Shown here: in pieces, positions 26,053 through 35,238 of the stretch
Position numbering within the stretch: the stretch's first letter is position 1
Layout of the letters: each line of letters begins with the position of its first letter
Assembly (NCBI GenBank): GCA_003218375.1
Contig: QHNH01000028.1
Location: 62,001-126,000, forward strand
Source: Verrucomicrobiota bacterium
Lineage (GTDB): Bacteria > Verrucomicrobiota > Verrucomicrobiia > Chthoniobacterales > UBA10450
DNA: 64,000 bases
Direction: 5' to 3'
Made by a program: the position numbers and the translations under genes
Notes under the pieces: model-generated
Told to the model about the DNA's origin: nothing
Seen by the model: the letters and a program-made list of their open reading frames with translations, nothing else
Database searches by the model: none

Positions 26053-27193
26053 ATGGCTACCGAAGTTCCGGTGATCGAACCAGAAGCGCTCCAGTCGCGC
26101 GTGCGCGAATTGCGGAGGTTTCTTTGACGTCCCGAAACTGGAAGGCCAGCTAAGCGCGCTCGAGGAGCGCATGTCCGCCGCCGATTTCTGGTCGAACCGT
26201 GAGCGGGCCCAGGGTGACGTCGAGGAAGTTTCGCGATTGCGTTCGCTCCTGAATCCGCTGCGCGAACTCGAGCGCGCCATCGCCGATTTCGAAGCGTTGC
26301 GTCAGCTCGCCACTGAGGAATCCGATCCGGCCCATCGCGCGGAAGCCGAAAAGGAATTAGGGCGCGAACAGGCGCCGCTGCTTCACAAGCTCGAGGAATT
26401 CGAGCTACGCCAGTTTCTTTCCGGCGAGAACGATCCGGCGAATGCGTTTCTCACCATTCATTCCGGCGCGGGCGGAACGGAATCGTGCGACTGGGCCGAC
26501 ATGTTGTTGCGGATGTATCAGCGCTGGATCGAGCGGAGCGGTCTTACTTCCCAGACCATCGACGTACAGGTAGGCGAAGAAGTCGGGATCAAATCGACGA
26601 CGCTGCTCGTGCAGGGCGAATATGCCTACGGCCATCTGAATCCGGAGCGCGGCGTCCATCGGCTCGTCCGGATTTCGCCCTTTGACGCGAACAAACGGCG
26701 GCACACTTCGTTCGCGAGCGTCGACGTCGTGCCGGAGATCGCGGATTCGGCGCCGATCGATATCAATCCGGCCGATATTGAAGTGGACACATTTCGCGCG
26801 GGCGGCAAAGGCGGCCAGAACGTGAACAAGGTGGAAACGGCGGTGCGGATCGTGCACAAACCCACGGGAATCGTGGTGGCGTGCCAGGCGGAACGGAGCC
26901 AGGGCCGCAATCGCGAGCTGGCCTTGAAAATGTTGAAAGCAAAACTATACGAGATCGAGCAGGACAAGAAGCGGGCGGAGATCGATCGGCAGTACGGTGA
27001 GAAAGGCGACGTGGCCTGGGGCAGCCAGATCCGGTCTTACGTTTTCCAGCCGTATCAAATGGTGAAGGACCATCGCACCGGCGCGGAAACGAGCGACGTC
27101 CAGGGCGTGATGGACGGCGACATCGATCTTTTTATCCAGGCGAAACTGCGCGGACAAAAGGCGAAGAAGGGCGAGGGGAAGGAAGAGATTTAA
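26053..27193 (+). CDS. prfB: Peptide chain release factor 2, with programmed +1 frameshift
   Basis: Releases peptides at UAA and UGA. The first frame runs from ATG 26053 for 24 codons to an in-frame TGA at 26125-26127. Translation resumes in the +1 frame at GAC 26126 and runs to the TAA at 27191, about 379 residues in total. RF2 marks are the SPF specificity tripeptide in [12 protein letters not shown] and GGQ in [15 protein letters not shown]. The recoding signal is described separately. The 3' end is convergent with, and overlaps, the stop of the protease gene. Confidence 0.97.
26114..26128 (+). promoter_or_regulatory. prfB +1 recoding site
   Basis: GGAGG sits 3 nt upstream of CTT TGA C, the classic RF2 arrangement of an internal Shine-Dalgarno, slippery CUU and a UGA stop. 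When RF2 is scarce, termination at UGA is slow and the ribosome slips +1 to read GAC, giving autoregulation. The E. coli signal is AGGGGGTATCTTTGAC; here it is GGAGGTTTCTTTGAC. Confidence 0.95.
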
Positions 27194-28572
27194 TCGCCGC
27201 GGACGATGGCGGTGTAGCTGCCGGGATTGAGCGTTACTTGCAACGCCGATTCAGCCGGTTGGGTGGGCGCTAATCCTTCCGATTGAATTTGCGCGGCCTT
27301 GGGATGACTTCCCCAGTTGTCGTTGGAATCGACCACGCTGCCGGAGGCATTCCGCAATTCGACCGTCGGATCGCTTAACGCACCGGAAACTCCCGACGCT
27401 GCTAACGACGGACCGATGGCACGCACGACGACATCTTTCGTTTGGCTGCCACCCACGATGAATCCTCCGATCAAAACCTGATCGCCGGTCATCACTGGAC
27501 CGCGCGTGGAGATATTTCCCGCGCGTCCGCCGGTGGTATGCAGATCGTAGAGTTCCACCAAAGCGGTGCCCGTCAGGTTGCCGTCGCCATTATCGAACGA
27601 CCGGACCACCACCGTGTAACTTCCGGGGTTCAACGTAGCCAGAATAGCGGATTCCTGGCTGTTGGCCGGATCGAGATGATAACTGGCGATCGTGGTCGCG
27701 TCCGGGCTGTCGATCCAATCGTCGCTCGTGGCAAGGGTCGCGCCGGCCGAGCTGTGCAATTCGATGACCGGATCCTTGAGCGCGTTCGTGATGCCGAGGG
27801 CCGGCAACGAGTTACCGATCCCACGCAGCACAACCGTGGCCGGTTGCGATCCCTGGATAATGAATCCGCCAATCACTGCGTTGTCTCCGGTCCCGACGAA
27901 CGCGCGCGTGGACAAATTCACCAGGTTCGGCGCCGGGTTCGAACTCAGGTAGGCTGGGCCGCTATCGTAAATACTTTTCGCGCCGTTGATGTCGTCGGCC
28001 TGCAACGAGTCGATATTGCTGATGTGGGAATTCATGATCGCGACGACGTTCTGCTTCGGATTCGCCTGGTCCGGATGATCCAGGCCTACGACGTGGCCGA
28101 ACTCGTGCAAGGCAACGCGATGAAAATCCTCGAGGCTCCCCTGCAAATTTCCGCGATAGGAATTCCATTCGATTGCGTTGTTAAAAATAACGTCCGCCTC
28201 GATCAAGGTGGAACCGCGCGGCGTTACCAGCGTGACCGCAAGCACTCCGCTTCCGAAGGCGTCGCCGTAGACCGTGCCCGACATTGATACCGACGTGTTC
28301 CCGTCCGTTCCGGAAGGAGGAAGGATCGAATTGCGATCGACAGCAAATTGCATATGGACCAAGTACTGGTTCCAGATATTGAGGGCATCTTCCGCGGAGG
28401 CGTTAAACGAAGCCGATCCATCCAGAAACGGGCCGCCGCCCTGAGGAAGCGACAAATGCATCAGAACGGTGCGGTTCTTGTTCCAGGAAACATTTTCCAG
28501 CACGAAACCCGGGCAATGAAGCGCGGCGCCGCCGCAAAGGAAAAGGATGGCGAGGGAAAGTTTGGTTCTCAC
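27190..28572 (-). CDS. Secreted matrixin-type zinc metalloprotease with C-terminal surface modules
   Basis: 460 residues. Signal peptide [20 protein letters not shown]. The protease domain has [11 protein letters not shown] (three zinc His and the catalytic Glu) and a Met-turn at VAIMNS, as in matrixins/metzincins. From about 214 two copies of a lineage module follow ([20 protein letters not shown]...; [20 protein letters not shown]...GPSLAASGV...NDNW...). The second ends at [10 protein letters not shown], about 13-15 residues short of the module's usual GVALVEVYNL end. Its TAA overlaps the prfB TAA on the other strand, so the gene may have been cut short there. Substrate unknown. Confidence 0.9.
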   Translation of the reverse strand: MRTKLSLAILFLCGGAALHCPGFVLENVSWNKNRTVLMHLSLPQGGGPFLDGSASFNASAEDALNIWNQYLVHMQFAVDRNSILPPSGTDGNTSVSMSGTVYGDAFGSGVLAVTLVTPRGSTLIEADVIFNNAIEWNSYRGNLQGSLEDFHRVALHEFGHVVGLDHPDQANPKQNVVAIMNSHISNIDSLQADDINGAKSIYDSGPAYLSSNPAPNLVNLSTRAFVGTGDNAVIGGFIIQGSQPATVVLRGIGNSLPALGITNALKDPVIELHSSAGATLATSDDWIDSPDATTIASYHLDPANSQESAILATLNPGSYTVVVRSFDNGDGNLTGTALVELYDLHTTGGRAGNISTRGPVMTGDQVLIGGFIVGGSQTKDVVVRAIGPSLAASGVSGALSDPTVELRNASGSVVDSNDNWGSHPKAAQIQSEGLAPTQPAESALQVTLNPGSYTAIVRGD

Positions 28573-28602
28573 GAAGACTTGAACGCGGAAAGGACAAAAA
28601 AG

Positions 28603-29190
28603 TTACGGCGCTTTGTCGTTTTCAACAAGGCGCAGCCGCGCTTTCGGGTCGAATTTTCCGCCGTTGAATTTACGGCAGCAATCGAAGCAGGCGATGGCGC
28701 GTGTGAGTCGCCGGACGCGCGGGAAATCCTTGCCGCATCGGGAACAACGATAAAGGAACCGGCGGGCGCGTTGTTTGACCGGGAACGGAAGGGTGTGGCA
28801 GCGCGCTTCATCAGCAATGCCGAGGTCGCGGCAGGCCTTGCGCCAGGCTACGCCGTGCGGCGGAATGCGGCGCCTGCCGGCGCGGAATTGGGCCAGCAAA
28901 TGCGCCAGCTCATGGCGCAGGGTGCGATCGATCTCGGCCGTGTCGTGCTCGCGCAGGCGCGGATTCAACGAGATCAGGTTCCGGTGCGAATCGGCCCGGC
29001 CCGCTGCGCTGAAGAGCCGCGCGTTCCATTCGACGTGGACCTCGCGCGCGAGTTCTTCGGCGCCGAGCGGCGTGAGGATTTCGCGCGCCTTCGCTTCGAG
29101 CGCGGCATCGCGACCAAGGACGACCAACGATGGCGCGGCGGGGAAGGCGAAGTCCAGTTGGCTGTAACGAGAATTGTCGTTCTGCTTCAA
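28603..29190 (-). CDS. SprT-like zinc metalloprotease domain protein
   Basis: About 195 residues. SprT-like domain with zinc motif LRHELAHLLAQF and PPHGVAWRKACRDLG, followed by a zinc ribbon (YRCSRCGKDF and CFDCCRKF). SprT/Spartan-like proteins act on DNA-protein crosslinks in eukaryotes; the bacterial role is not settled. The start is unclear: no ATG lies near the conserved N-terminus, and TTG 29190 within the R5 palindrome is the best candidate. The frame is also open further upstream inside the cysteine desulfurase gene. Confidence 0.8.
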   Translation of the reverse strand: MKQNDNSRYSQLDFAFPAAPSLVVLGRDAALEAKAREILTPLGAEELAREVHVEWNARLFSAAGRADSHRNLISLNPRLREHDTAEIDRTLRHELAHLLAQFRAGRRRIPPHGVAWRKACRDLGIADEARCHTLPFPVKQRARRFLYRCSRCGKDFPRVRRLTRAIACFDCCRKFNGGKFDPKARLRLVENDKAP

Positions 29191-29252
29191 GGAGCGGCGG
29201 TTTGTAACCGCCGGTCTTGTTGTCGGCGATTTCAAATCGCCGCTCCTTGAAG
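29186..29252. repeat. Composite palindrome R5, copy 1, sharing stop and start codons
   Basis: Outer arms CTTCAAGGAGCGGCG and CGCCGCTCCTTGAAG pair. Inner hairpins are GGCGGTTTGTAACCGCC and GGCGATTTCAAATCGCC. It supplies the TGA (29234-29232) of the cysteine desulfurase and the candidate TTG start (29190) of the SprT-like gene. Confidence 0.85.
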
Positions 29253-30410
29253 TTGGTCTTGTTTCCGTGGCGTTGAGGACGAGACGCGGTGGATCACCTC
29301 GCCGACGATCGCACCGGCCCGATCGATTTCTTCCTCGGTGGTCTCGCGGCCTAACGAGAAGCGGACGGCGGCGCCGGCTAACTCGGGCGACAGACCCATG
29401 GCGAGCAGAACGTGAGAGGCAACGACTGAGCCGACCATGCAGGCCGAACCGCTCGAGGCGCAAACGCCTTCCAGATCGAGCGCCATCAGGATTGTTTCCG
29501 AGCTCAGGCCGGGGAAGCTGACGTTCAACGTGTTCGCCAGCCGATCTGGAACATCGCTGTTCTGGATTGCGTCCGGGTAGGCTCGCCTAATTTGCGACCA
29601 CAAACGGTCGCGCAACCGTTTCTCGCGCTCCTGTTCCTGGGCTCGATCGCGCAAAACAAATTCGGCTGCCGCTGCCATCCCGACGATCGCGGCCACATTC
29701 TCCGTCCCCGGCCGCCGCTGATTTTCGTGGGCGCCGCCGAATTGGATAGCCTCGATCGGCACGCCGGCACGCAAGAAAAGAAGGCCAGCGCCTTTCGGCC
29801 CATAAAATTTATGCGCGGCAAAACTTGCCGCGGCGAACTCGCCTTCGCCCAGGTCCGTCTCTACTTTGCCGAAGGACTGCACCATGTCGCTATGCAGCAG
29901 GATGCCGCGCTCACCGCAGACACGCGCAAGTTCCGCCATCGGTTGGAGCACGCCGGTCTCGTTGTTCGCGGTCATAACAGAAACTAAAGTCGTGTCGCGG
30001 CGAATGGCGCGGTCGAGTTCATCCGGATCGATGTGGCCCTGTCGATCAACCGGCAGGAAAGTAACGTCGAATGATTCGCGCTGGGCCAAATGCTCGAACG
30101 CGTTGAGGACGGCGTGATGCTCGGTGCTGGCGCAGATCAAATGGCGGCCGCGGCTAGCATGCGCACGCGCAAGGCCGAGGACAGCAAGGTTATTCGATTC
30201 CGTTCCGCTGCTCGTGAAGATCAGCTCGTGCGGTTTTGCGCCGAGCAAATCGGCCAGCCGATCGCGCGCGTCATCGATCCCGGCCCGGGCTTCGCGCCCC
30301 GCCGCGTGGACGCTGGAAGGATTGCCGTAATGCTGGGTGAGAAACGGCTCCATTCCTTCCCGCGCGGCCGCGCCGAGCGGCGTCGTCGCATTGTAATCGA
30401 GATAAATCAT
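29232..30410 (-). CDS. Cysteine desulfurase (IscS/NifS family)
   Basis: PLP enzyme that takes sulfur from cysteine for Fe-S cluster and tRNA thiolation. 392 residues from ATG 30410 (MIYLDYNATTPLG). Marks: YGNPSSVHAAGR, TSSGTESNN, ASTEHHAVLN, PLP Lys in SFAAHKFYGPKGAG, and the active Cys loop CASSGSACMVGS. The final residues LQGAAI and TGA come from the R5 palindrome. It lies 14 nt downstream of cysE, so cysteine synthesis and use are linked in one operon. Confidence 0.94.
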   Translation of the reverse strand: MIYLDYNATTPLGAAAREGMEPFLTQHYGNPSSVHAAGREARAGIDDARDRLADLLGAKPHELIFTSSGTESNNLAVLGLARAHASRGRHLICASTEHHAVLNAFEHLAQRESFDVTFLPVDRQGHIDPDELDRAIRRDTTLVSVMTANNETGVLQPMAELARVCGERGILLHSDMVQSFGKVETDLGEGEFAAASFAAHKFYGPKGAGLLFLRAGVPIEAIQFGGAHENQRRPGTENVAAIVGMAAAAEFVLRDRAQEQEREKRLRDRLWSQIRRAYPDAIQNSDVPDRLANTLNVSFPGLSSETILMALDLEGVCASSGSACMVGSVVASHVLLAMGLSPELAGAAVRFSLGRETTEEEIDRAGAIVGEVIHRVSSSTPRKQDQLQGAAI

Positions 30411-30424
30411 CCCGGTTCGCGTTG

Positions 30425-31339
30425 CTACGCGGTGAAATCTTTCGCGCCGGCGCGGCGTTTCGGGAGGATCTGAAGCTGTTTCTCCTCGTAATAAACGAGC
30501 GAATCCGGCGGCACACTCTGGATCAAAAACACGTTCCCGCCGATCGTGCTCCGGGCGCCGATCACGGTTTCGCCGCCGAGCACGGTCGAGTTCGGATAGA
30601 TCGTCACGTCGTCTTCCAAAGTCGGATGACGTTTCCCGCCCTTCTTGATTTTGCCGTGCTCGTCTTTCTGAAAGCTGCGCGCTCCCAGGGTCACGGCGTG
30701 ATACAATTTTACCCGCGAACCGATCTCGCAGGTCTCGCCCACCACTACGCCGGTCCCGTGATCGATAAAAAAATGCGGCCCGATCCGCGCGCCCGGATGA
30801 ATATCGATGCCGGTGCGGGTGTGGGCCCATTCGGTCATGAGCCGCGGAATCAGCGGCACCTTTTTTTCGTAGAGAAGATGCGCCATGCGTTGGATCGCGA
30901 TCGCTTCGATCGCCGGATAGGCGACGATCACTTCCTCATAACTGGTGGCCGCCGGATCGCCTTCGTAGGCCGCGTCGACATCAGTCCAGAGCACCTGTCG
31001 TAAGCGTCCGAGCTCCGACATGAACCAGGTGAGAATGTCGTCCGCCTTGGCATCCGCGGCATCGCGATCCAGTTTGTTAAAGCTCTTGGAAATTTCCGGC
31101 TTCATCCGCGCATGGAGTCGCCGGATACGGCTTCGGGTTACATCGGGCAGATCGCTCGAATCGACGAGCGGCTCTCCATGGAACCCCGGAAACATCAGGC
31201 TCATCAATCCGACGCAGGCATCCTCAATCGCCGGTCGCGACGGCAGCATCGCCGCCGCGTCGAGATAATTTATCCCGCCGCCCTCGGTGTAAGTTTGGAG
31301 GAGCTCGGCGGCGGCGTCGCTGGTCGTTGGCGAATCCAT
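30425..31339 (-). CDS. cysE: Serine O-acetyltransferase
   Basis: Makes O-acetylserine for cysteine synthesis. 304 residues from ATG 31339 (MDSPTTSDAAAELL). The C-terminal left-handed beta-helix carries the active-site pattern DIHPGARIGPHFFIDHGTGV, followed by VVGETCEIGSRVKLYHAVTLGA and TVLGGETVIGARSTIGGNVFL. The N-terminal helical domain is the long type seen in EpsC-like enzymes. It is co-oriented with the cysteine desulfurase. Confidence 0.94.
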   Translation of the reverse strand: MDSPTTSDAAAELLQTYTEGGGINYLDAAAMLPSRPAIEDACVGLMSLMFPGFHGEPLVDSSDLPDVTRSRIRRLHARMKPEISKSFNKLDRDAADAKADDILTWFMSELGRLRQVLWTDVDAAYEGDPAATSYEEVIVAYPAIEAIAIQRMAHLLYEKKVPLIPRLMTEWAHTRTGIDIHPGARIGPHFFIDHGTGVVVGETCEIGSRVKLYHAVTLGARSFQKDEHGKIKKGGKRHPTLEDDVTIYPNSTVLGGETVIGARSTIGGNVFLIQSVPPDSLVYYEEKQLQILPKRRAGAKDFTA

Positions 31340-31488
31340 TGGCGGAAAACTATGCGCCTGCTCCGCTCGCAATGGAAACGGAAACTGTCCTTGGAGCCAA
31401 CGCGCTCGGCGGTCATAGACCCGCCGCTACAGGGGGAAAAATCCGCGCACGACAATGTTGGGACGCGTTTTAGACTACTGATGACCGC

Positions 31489-33714
31489 ATGAGCTCCTTC
31501 GAAATAACCGGCGTGCCCGTGGACGAACTCAACGTTTTCCTTGCCGGCGCGCATCCCGATCCGTTCCGGATCCTCGGGCCCCATCGGGTTGGCGACGATC
31601 TCGTCGTGCGGGTCTTTCGACCGGACGCAAAAGAGGTCGGCGTCATCGTGCCGGGCAAAGAGGAGCAGCGCTTCGAGGCGGACCGCCTCCGGCCGGAAGG
31701 ATTTTTCCAGGCCACGTTGCCGGGAATGAAACGTGACATCGATTACCGCGTTCATCTCACGGGCTGGGATGGATCTACCGCACTCGTCCGCGATCCCTAC
31801 GGCTACGGACTCATCATGGGCGAAGTCGATTTGCATTTGTTCGCGGAGGGAAATCATTTGCAGCTCTACGAACATTTCGGGGCGCATCTGCGCAACATCG
31901 GTGACGTCGACGGCGTTTACTTCGCGGTCTGGGCGCCGAATGGGCAGCGCGTCAGCGTCGTCGGCGATTTCAACGGCTGGGATGGCCGGGTGAATCCGAT
32001 GCGGCGCCTGCTCGGCAGCGGTGTCTGGGAATTGTTTCTGCCCGGCGTCGGCGAAGGCGCGCACTACAAGTTCGAGATCAGGACGCCGCGTGGCGCGCTC
32101 TTGTTGAAGGCCGATCCGTTCGGGCTCTTCAGCCAGCACGGCAAAGAGACCTCTTCGATGGTTTACAATCTCGATCGCTACCAGTGGAGCGATGGCGAAT
32201 GGATGGAGGCGCGTCCCGCGCAAAAACTCCACACCAGCGCGATCAGCATTTACGAAGTCCATCTCGGTTCCTGGCGGCGCAAGGCCGAGGAAGGAAATCG
32301 TTCCCTGAGCTATCTCGAATTATCCGAAACCCTGATCCCGTACGTGGCCGAGATGGGTTACACCCACATCGAGCTGATGCCGGTGGCGGAGCATCCCTTC
32401 GAAGGTTCGTGGGGTTATCAGGTCACAAATTATTACGCGCCCACCAGCCGGCTCGGGACGCCGGACGAGTTCCGCCATTTCGTCGACAAATGCCACCAGG
32501 CCGGGATCGGCATCATCATGGATTGGGTGCCGGCGCATTTTCCCAAGGACACCCACGCGCTCGCCGAGTTCGATGGCACCGATCTCTACGAGCACGCCGA
32601 TCCGCGCCAGGGCGAGCACCAGGATTGGGGCACGCTCATTTTCAATTTCGGGCGCAACGAAGTCCGCAATTTCCTGATCGGCAACGCGCTCTTCTGGCTC
32701 GATAAATATCACATCGACGGTCTGCGGGTGGACGCGGTCGCGTCGATGCTCTACCTCGATTACTCGCGCAAGGCGGGCGAGTGGATCCCGAACGCGTTCG
32801 GCGGCCGGGAAAATCTCGAGGCGGTCTATTTCCTCAAGCGCTTCAACGAAGTTTGTTACGAGCGGTTTCCCGGGATCATGACGATCGCCGAGGAATCAAC
32901 CGCCTGGCCCGGCGTCTCGCGCCCGACCCATCTGGGCGGCCTCGGCTTCGGATTCAAATGGAACATGGGCTGGATGCACGATTTCCTTCATTACATGGCG
33001 CTCGATCCGATCTTCCGCCGGTTCCATCACAACAACATCACGTTCTCGCTCATGTATGCGTTCGCGGAGCATTTCATTCTAGTCCTGAGCCACGATGAAG
33101 TGGTTTACGGCAAGCGCTCGCTCCTCAACAAAATGCCGGGCGATGAATGGCAGCAGTTCGCGAATCTGCGGATGTTTTTCGCGTGGATGTATGGGCATCC
33201 CGGCAAAAAGCTTCTCTTTATGGGCGGCGAATTCGGCCAGCGCCGCGAGTGGAATCACGATGGCGAGCTGGACTGGGAGCTGACCGGCTCGCCGCCCCAC
33301 GACGGTCTGCGCCGGCTCGTCCAGCATCTCAATTACGTTTACAAAAACGAACCGGCCCTCTGGGAATCCGACGATACCCACGAAGGTTTCGAGTGGATCG
33401 ATTTCCACGATTCCGAGAACAGCGTCGTCGCTTTCATGCGGCGCTCGCGCGAGGGCGGCACGATCGTTTTTGCCGTGAACGCGACCCCGGTCGTCCGTCA
33501 TGGCTACCGACTCGGGGTGCCCGCTCCCGGTTTTTATCGCGAGATCATCAACACTGATGCCGAGACCTACGGCGGCGGCAATATCGGCAACATGGGCGGC
33601 TTCGAAGCGGAGGATTTCGCGTGGCAGGGCCGGACGCATTCGCTCATGATCAGCCTGCCGCCGCTGGCGACGGTGGCGTTCAAGCTTGAAGACGCGACGG
33701 CTCATTCTGCTTGA
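31489..33714 (+). CDS. glgB: 1,4-alpha-glucan branching enzyme
   Basis: Introduces alpha-1,6 branches in glycogen; GH13 enzyme, 741 residues, normal length. The N-terminal carbohydrate-binding parts (about 1-210) include VYFAVWAPNGQRVSVVGDFN. GH13 regions: DWVPAHF, GLRVDAVASMLYLDY (nucleophile Asp), TIAEES (acid Glu) and LSHDEV. ATG 31489 is the natural start. No other glg genes are adjacent. Confidence 0.97.
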   Translation: MSSFEITGVPVDELNVFLAGAHPDPFRILGPHRVGDDLVVRVFRPDAKEVGVIVPGKEEQRFEADRLRPEGFFQATLPGMKRDIDYRVHLTGWDGSTALVRDPYGYGLIMGEVDLHLFAEGNHLQLYEHFGAHLRNIGDVDGVYFAVWAPNGQRVSVVGDFNGWDGRVNPMRRLLGSGVWELFLPGVGEGAHYKFEIRTPRGALLLKADPFGLFSQHGKETSSMVYNLDRYQWSDGEWMEARPAQKLHTSAISIYEVHLGSWRRKAEEGNRSLSYLELSETLIPYVAEMGYTHIELMPVAEHPFEGSWGYQVTNYYAPTSRLGTPDEFRHFVDKCHQAGIGIIMDWVPAHFPKDTHALAEFDGTDLYEHADPRQGEHQDWGTLIFNFGRNEVRNFLIGNALFWLDKYHIDGLRVDAVASMLYLDYSRKAGEWIPNAFGGRENLEAVYFLKRFNEVCYERFPGIMTIAEESTAWPGVSRPTHLGGLGFGFKWNMGWMHDFLHYMALDPIFRRFHHNNITFSLMYAFAEHFILVLSHDEVVYGKRSLLNKMPGDEWQQFANLRMFFAWMYGHPGKKLLFMGGEFGQRREWNHDGELDWELTGSPPHDGLRRLVQHLNYVYKNEPALWESDDTHEGFEWIDFHDSENSVVAFMRRSREGGTIVFAVNATPVVRHGYRLGVPAPGFYREIINTDAETYGGGNIGNMGGFEAEDFAWQGRTHSLMISLPPLATVAFKLEDATAHSA

Positions 33715-33758
33715 CCCGCCCCGGTGTAGTTCGCATTCTCCTGAACGCTCAACTTCTC

Positions 33759-34460
33759 ATGAAACGAAATTCTCTTGGCGCTTTTACCCTCATTGAAATG
33801 TTGGTGGTCATCTCGATCATCGTTGTGCTCGCGGCGTTTGCCGGGCCTGCGATCTTCAGCGCCCTGACGAAAGGGCAGATGACAGGAAGCTTGAACAACT
33901 CGCGCCAGCTTTATCTTGCCGGTCAGCAAATGGCCCTGGACGGGGCGACAAATTCCGATGCGACCCGAGCCTGGCCCGGCGATCTCTCCGATACGCCTTC
34001 CGGTGGCGGCAGTTCCGCTCCTATTACCTCGCTGCAGCAGTACACGACCAAACTCGTGCAGGGCGATTATTTGAAGGCAGGCGACATCCAAAAGATCCTG
34101 AGTGCACCGGGAGCTACCTGCACCGCGACGGCCGATAACAGCACCGGCGCGGTGACGCTCGGCGGCAAGAGCGCGTTGAAAGTTTACAAAATCAAAGAGA
34201 CCGATTCGACCAATACGGTTTTCGCGGTCACGGCGAACTACACTTACAACACCGCGCTGGTTGCGACCGATGCGCCCTACGGCGACAAAGGCTTTGTCGT
34301 CCAGCGGAAGGGTGGAGACGCCTCGGTGCTCAAGAAGAACAACGCGACCGTGGTGACGGGACAGGAATCATCGTTTCAAAGCGTAGTGGGCAAGAAACCC
34401 GGCGAGGCCGATGGAACGGTGACAGCCGGTGACAGCACCGTCGCGCTGACGAATCCGTAA
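33759..34460 (+). CDS. Type II secretion/pilin-like protein (pseudopilin) 1
   Basis: 233 residues from ATG 33759. A short leader ends at GAFTLIEMLVVISIIVVLAAFAG, a prepilin peptidase site and N-terminal helix (Glu of FTLIE present). The mature part (NSRQLYLAGQQMALDGATNS...WPGD...KVYKIKETDSTNTVFAVTANYTYNT) is of the phylum's common PulG-like type. A paralogue follows directly. Whether these serve a type II secretion system or a pilus cannot be said from the window, as no assembly genes are nearby. Confidence 0.85.
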   Translation: MKRNSLGAFTLIEMLVVISIIVVLAAFAGPAIFSALTKGQMTGSLNNSRQLYLAGQQMALDGATNSDATRAWPGDLSDTPSGGGSSAPITSLQQYTTKLVQGDYLKAGDIQKILSAPGATCTATADNSTGAVTLGGKSALKVYKIKETDSTNTVFAVTANYTYNTALVATDAPYGDKGFVVQRKGGDASVLKKNNATVVTGQESSFQSVVGKKPGEADGTVTAGDSTVALTNP

Positions 34461-34476
34461 TTCCGTTCTGCCGGAT

Positions 34477-35091
34477 TTGTTGTCGAGAGTGCATCCAAGC
34501 TCGCCGGCCTTTACCCGAATCGAGCTGGTCGTGGTCCTCGTCATCGTGGCCGTGATCCTGGTCCTGGCGTGGCCGGCGTTCACGAACGCGCTCGTGAAAC
34601 GCGATCTGACGCGGACGATGAATAACGGGCGCGAGTTGTATCTCGCCGCGTTTCGGATGGCGACCGACGGAGCCGCCAAGTCTGACGCGAGCCTGGCGTG
34701 GCCGGGCGATTATCCCGTGAACAGCCTGGCGGAGTATTGCGGCAAGCTGATCGAGAAGGATTACGTGAAGCCGGCCGAGCTTCAGCGAATGCTGAGCGCG
34801 CTGAAGATTTACAAGGTGAAGGGCGCCGATCCCTCGAACACGATCTTTGCCGCCAGCTCGAATTACGTTTACGACACCGAGTTAAACTCACACGCGGTTC
34901 CGTTCGGCGATGCCGGTTTTGTGGTCGTGCGGAAAAGCGGTGACGCCGGCGTTTACAAAAAGAACCAGGCCACGCCCGCCGGCTACGACAATAACGCTGA
35001 AAGATTTCAGGCGGAGATCGGCGCTCTGCCTGGCGCAACCAAAGGAGAGGTCGCGCCCGGCGACGGCGCTACGGTTTTGGCCGGTCCTTAG
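34477..35091 (+). CDS. Type II secretion/pilin-like protein (pseudopilin) 2
   Basis: 204-residue paralogue of the preceding gene, sharing GRELYLAAFRMATDGAAKSDASLAWPGD and KVKGADPSNTIFAASSNYVYDT. The N-terminal motif is altered: SSPAFTRIELVVVLVIVAVILVLAW, with Arg in place of Leu and no Gly before the cleavage site, so processing by the standard prepilin peptidase is doubtful. Start TTG 34477 (TTG 34480 follows). It lies 16 nt after gene 1, as a tandem duplicate. Confidence 0.82.
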   Translation: MLSRVHPSSPAFTRIELVVVLVIVAVILVLAWPAFTNALVKRDLTRTMNNGRELYLAAFRMATDGAAKSDASLAWPGDYPVNSLAEYCGKLIEKDYVKPAELQRMLSALKIYKVKGADPSNTIFAASSNYVYDTELNSHAVPFGDAGFVVVRKSGDAGVYKKNQATPAGYDNNAERFQAEIGALPGATKGEVAPGDGATVLAGP

Positions 35092-35223
35092 TCTGGGGAG
35101 CGCACGCGCCTCGCGTGCTGGTTTCGGCGCCTCGCCGAAACGAACTTTTCCCGTTCCCCGAAGCCCAAGTCCGCGATGACGAGGGCGTCATCGCCAGCAC
35201 GCGAGGGCGCGTGCGCTCCCCAG
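35092..35223. repeat. Composite palindrome R4 after the pseudopilin pair
   Basis: The left arm 35092-35121 (CTGGGGAGCGCACGCG...) pairs with the right arm 35194-35223 (...CGCGTGCGCTCCCCAG). Two inner hairpins, TTTCGGCGCCTCGCCGAAA and GATGACGAGGGCGTCATC. It lies between convergent genes, so it may serve as a transcription barrier. Confidence 0.85.
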
Positions 35224-35238
35224 CATCGGAGTCGCGGT

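Noticed and set aside
31270-32262. 330-codon minus-strand frame over the start of glgB
   Set aside because: Shadow of glgB and cysE; no domain in its translation.
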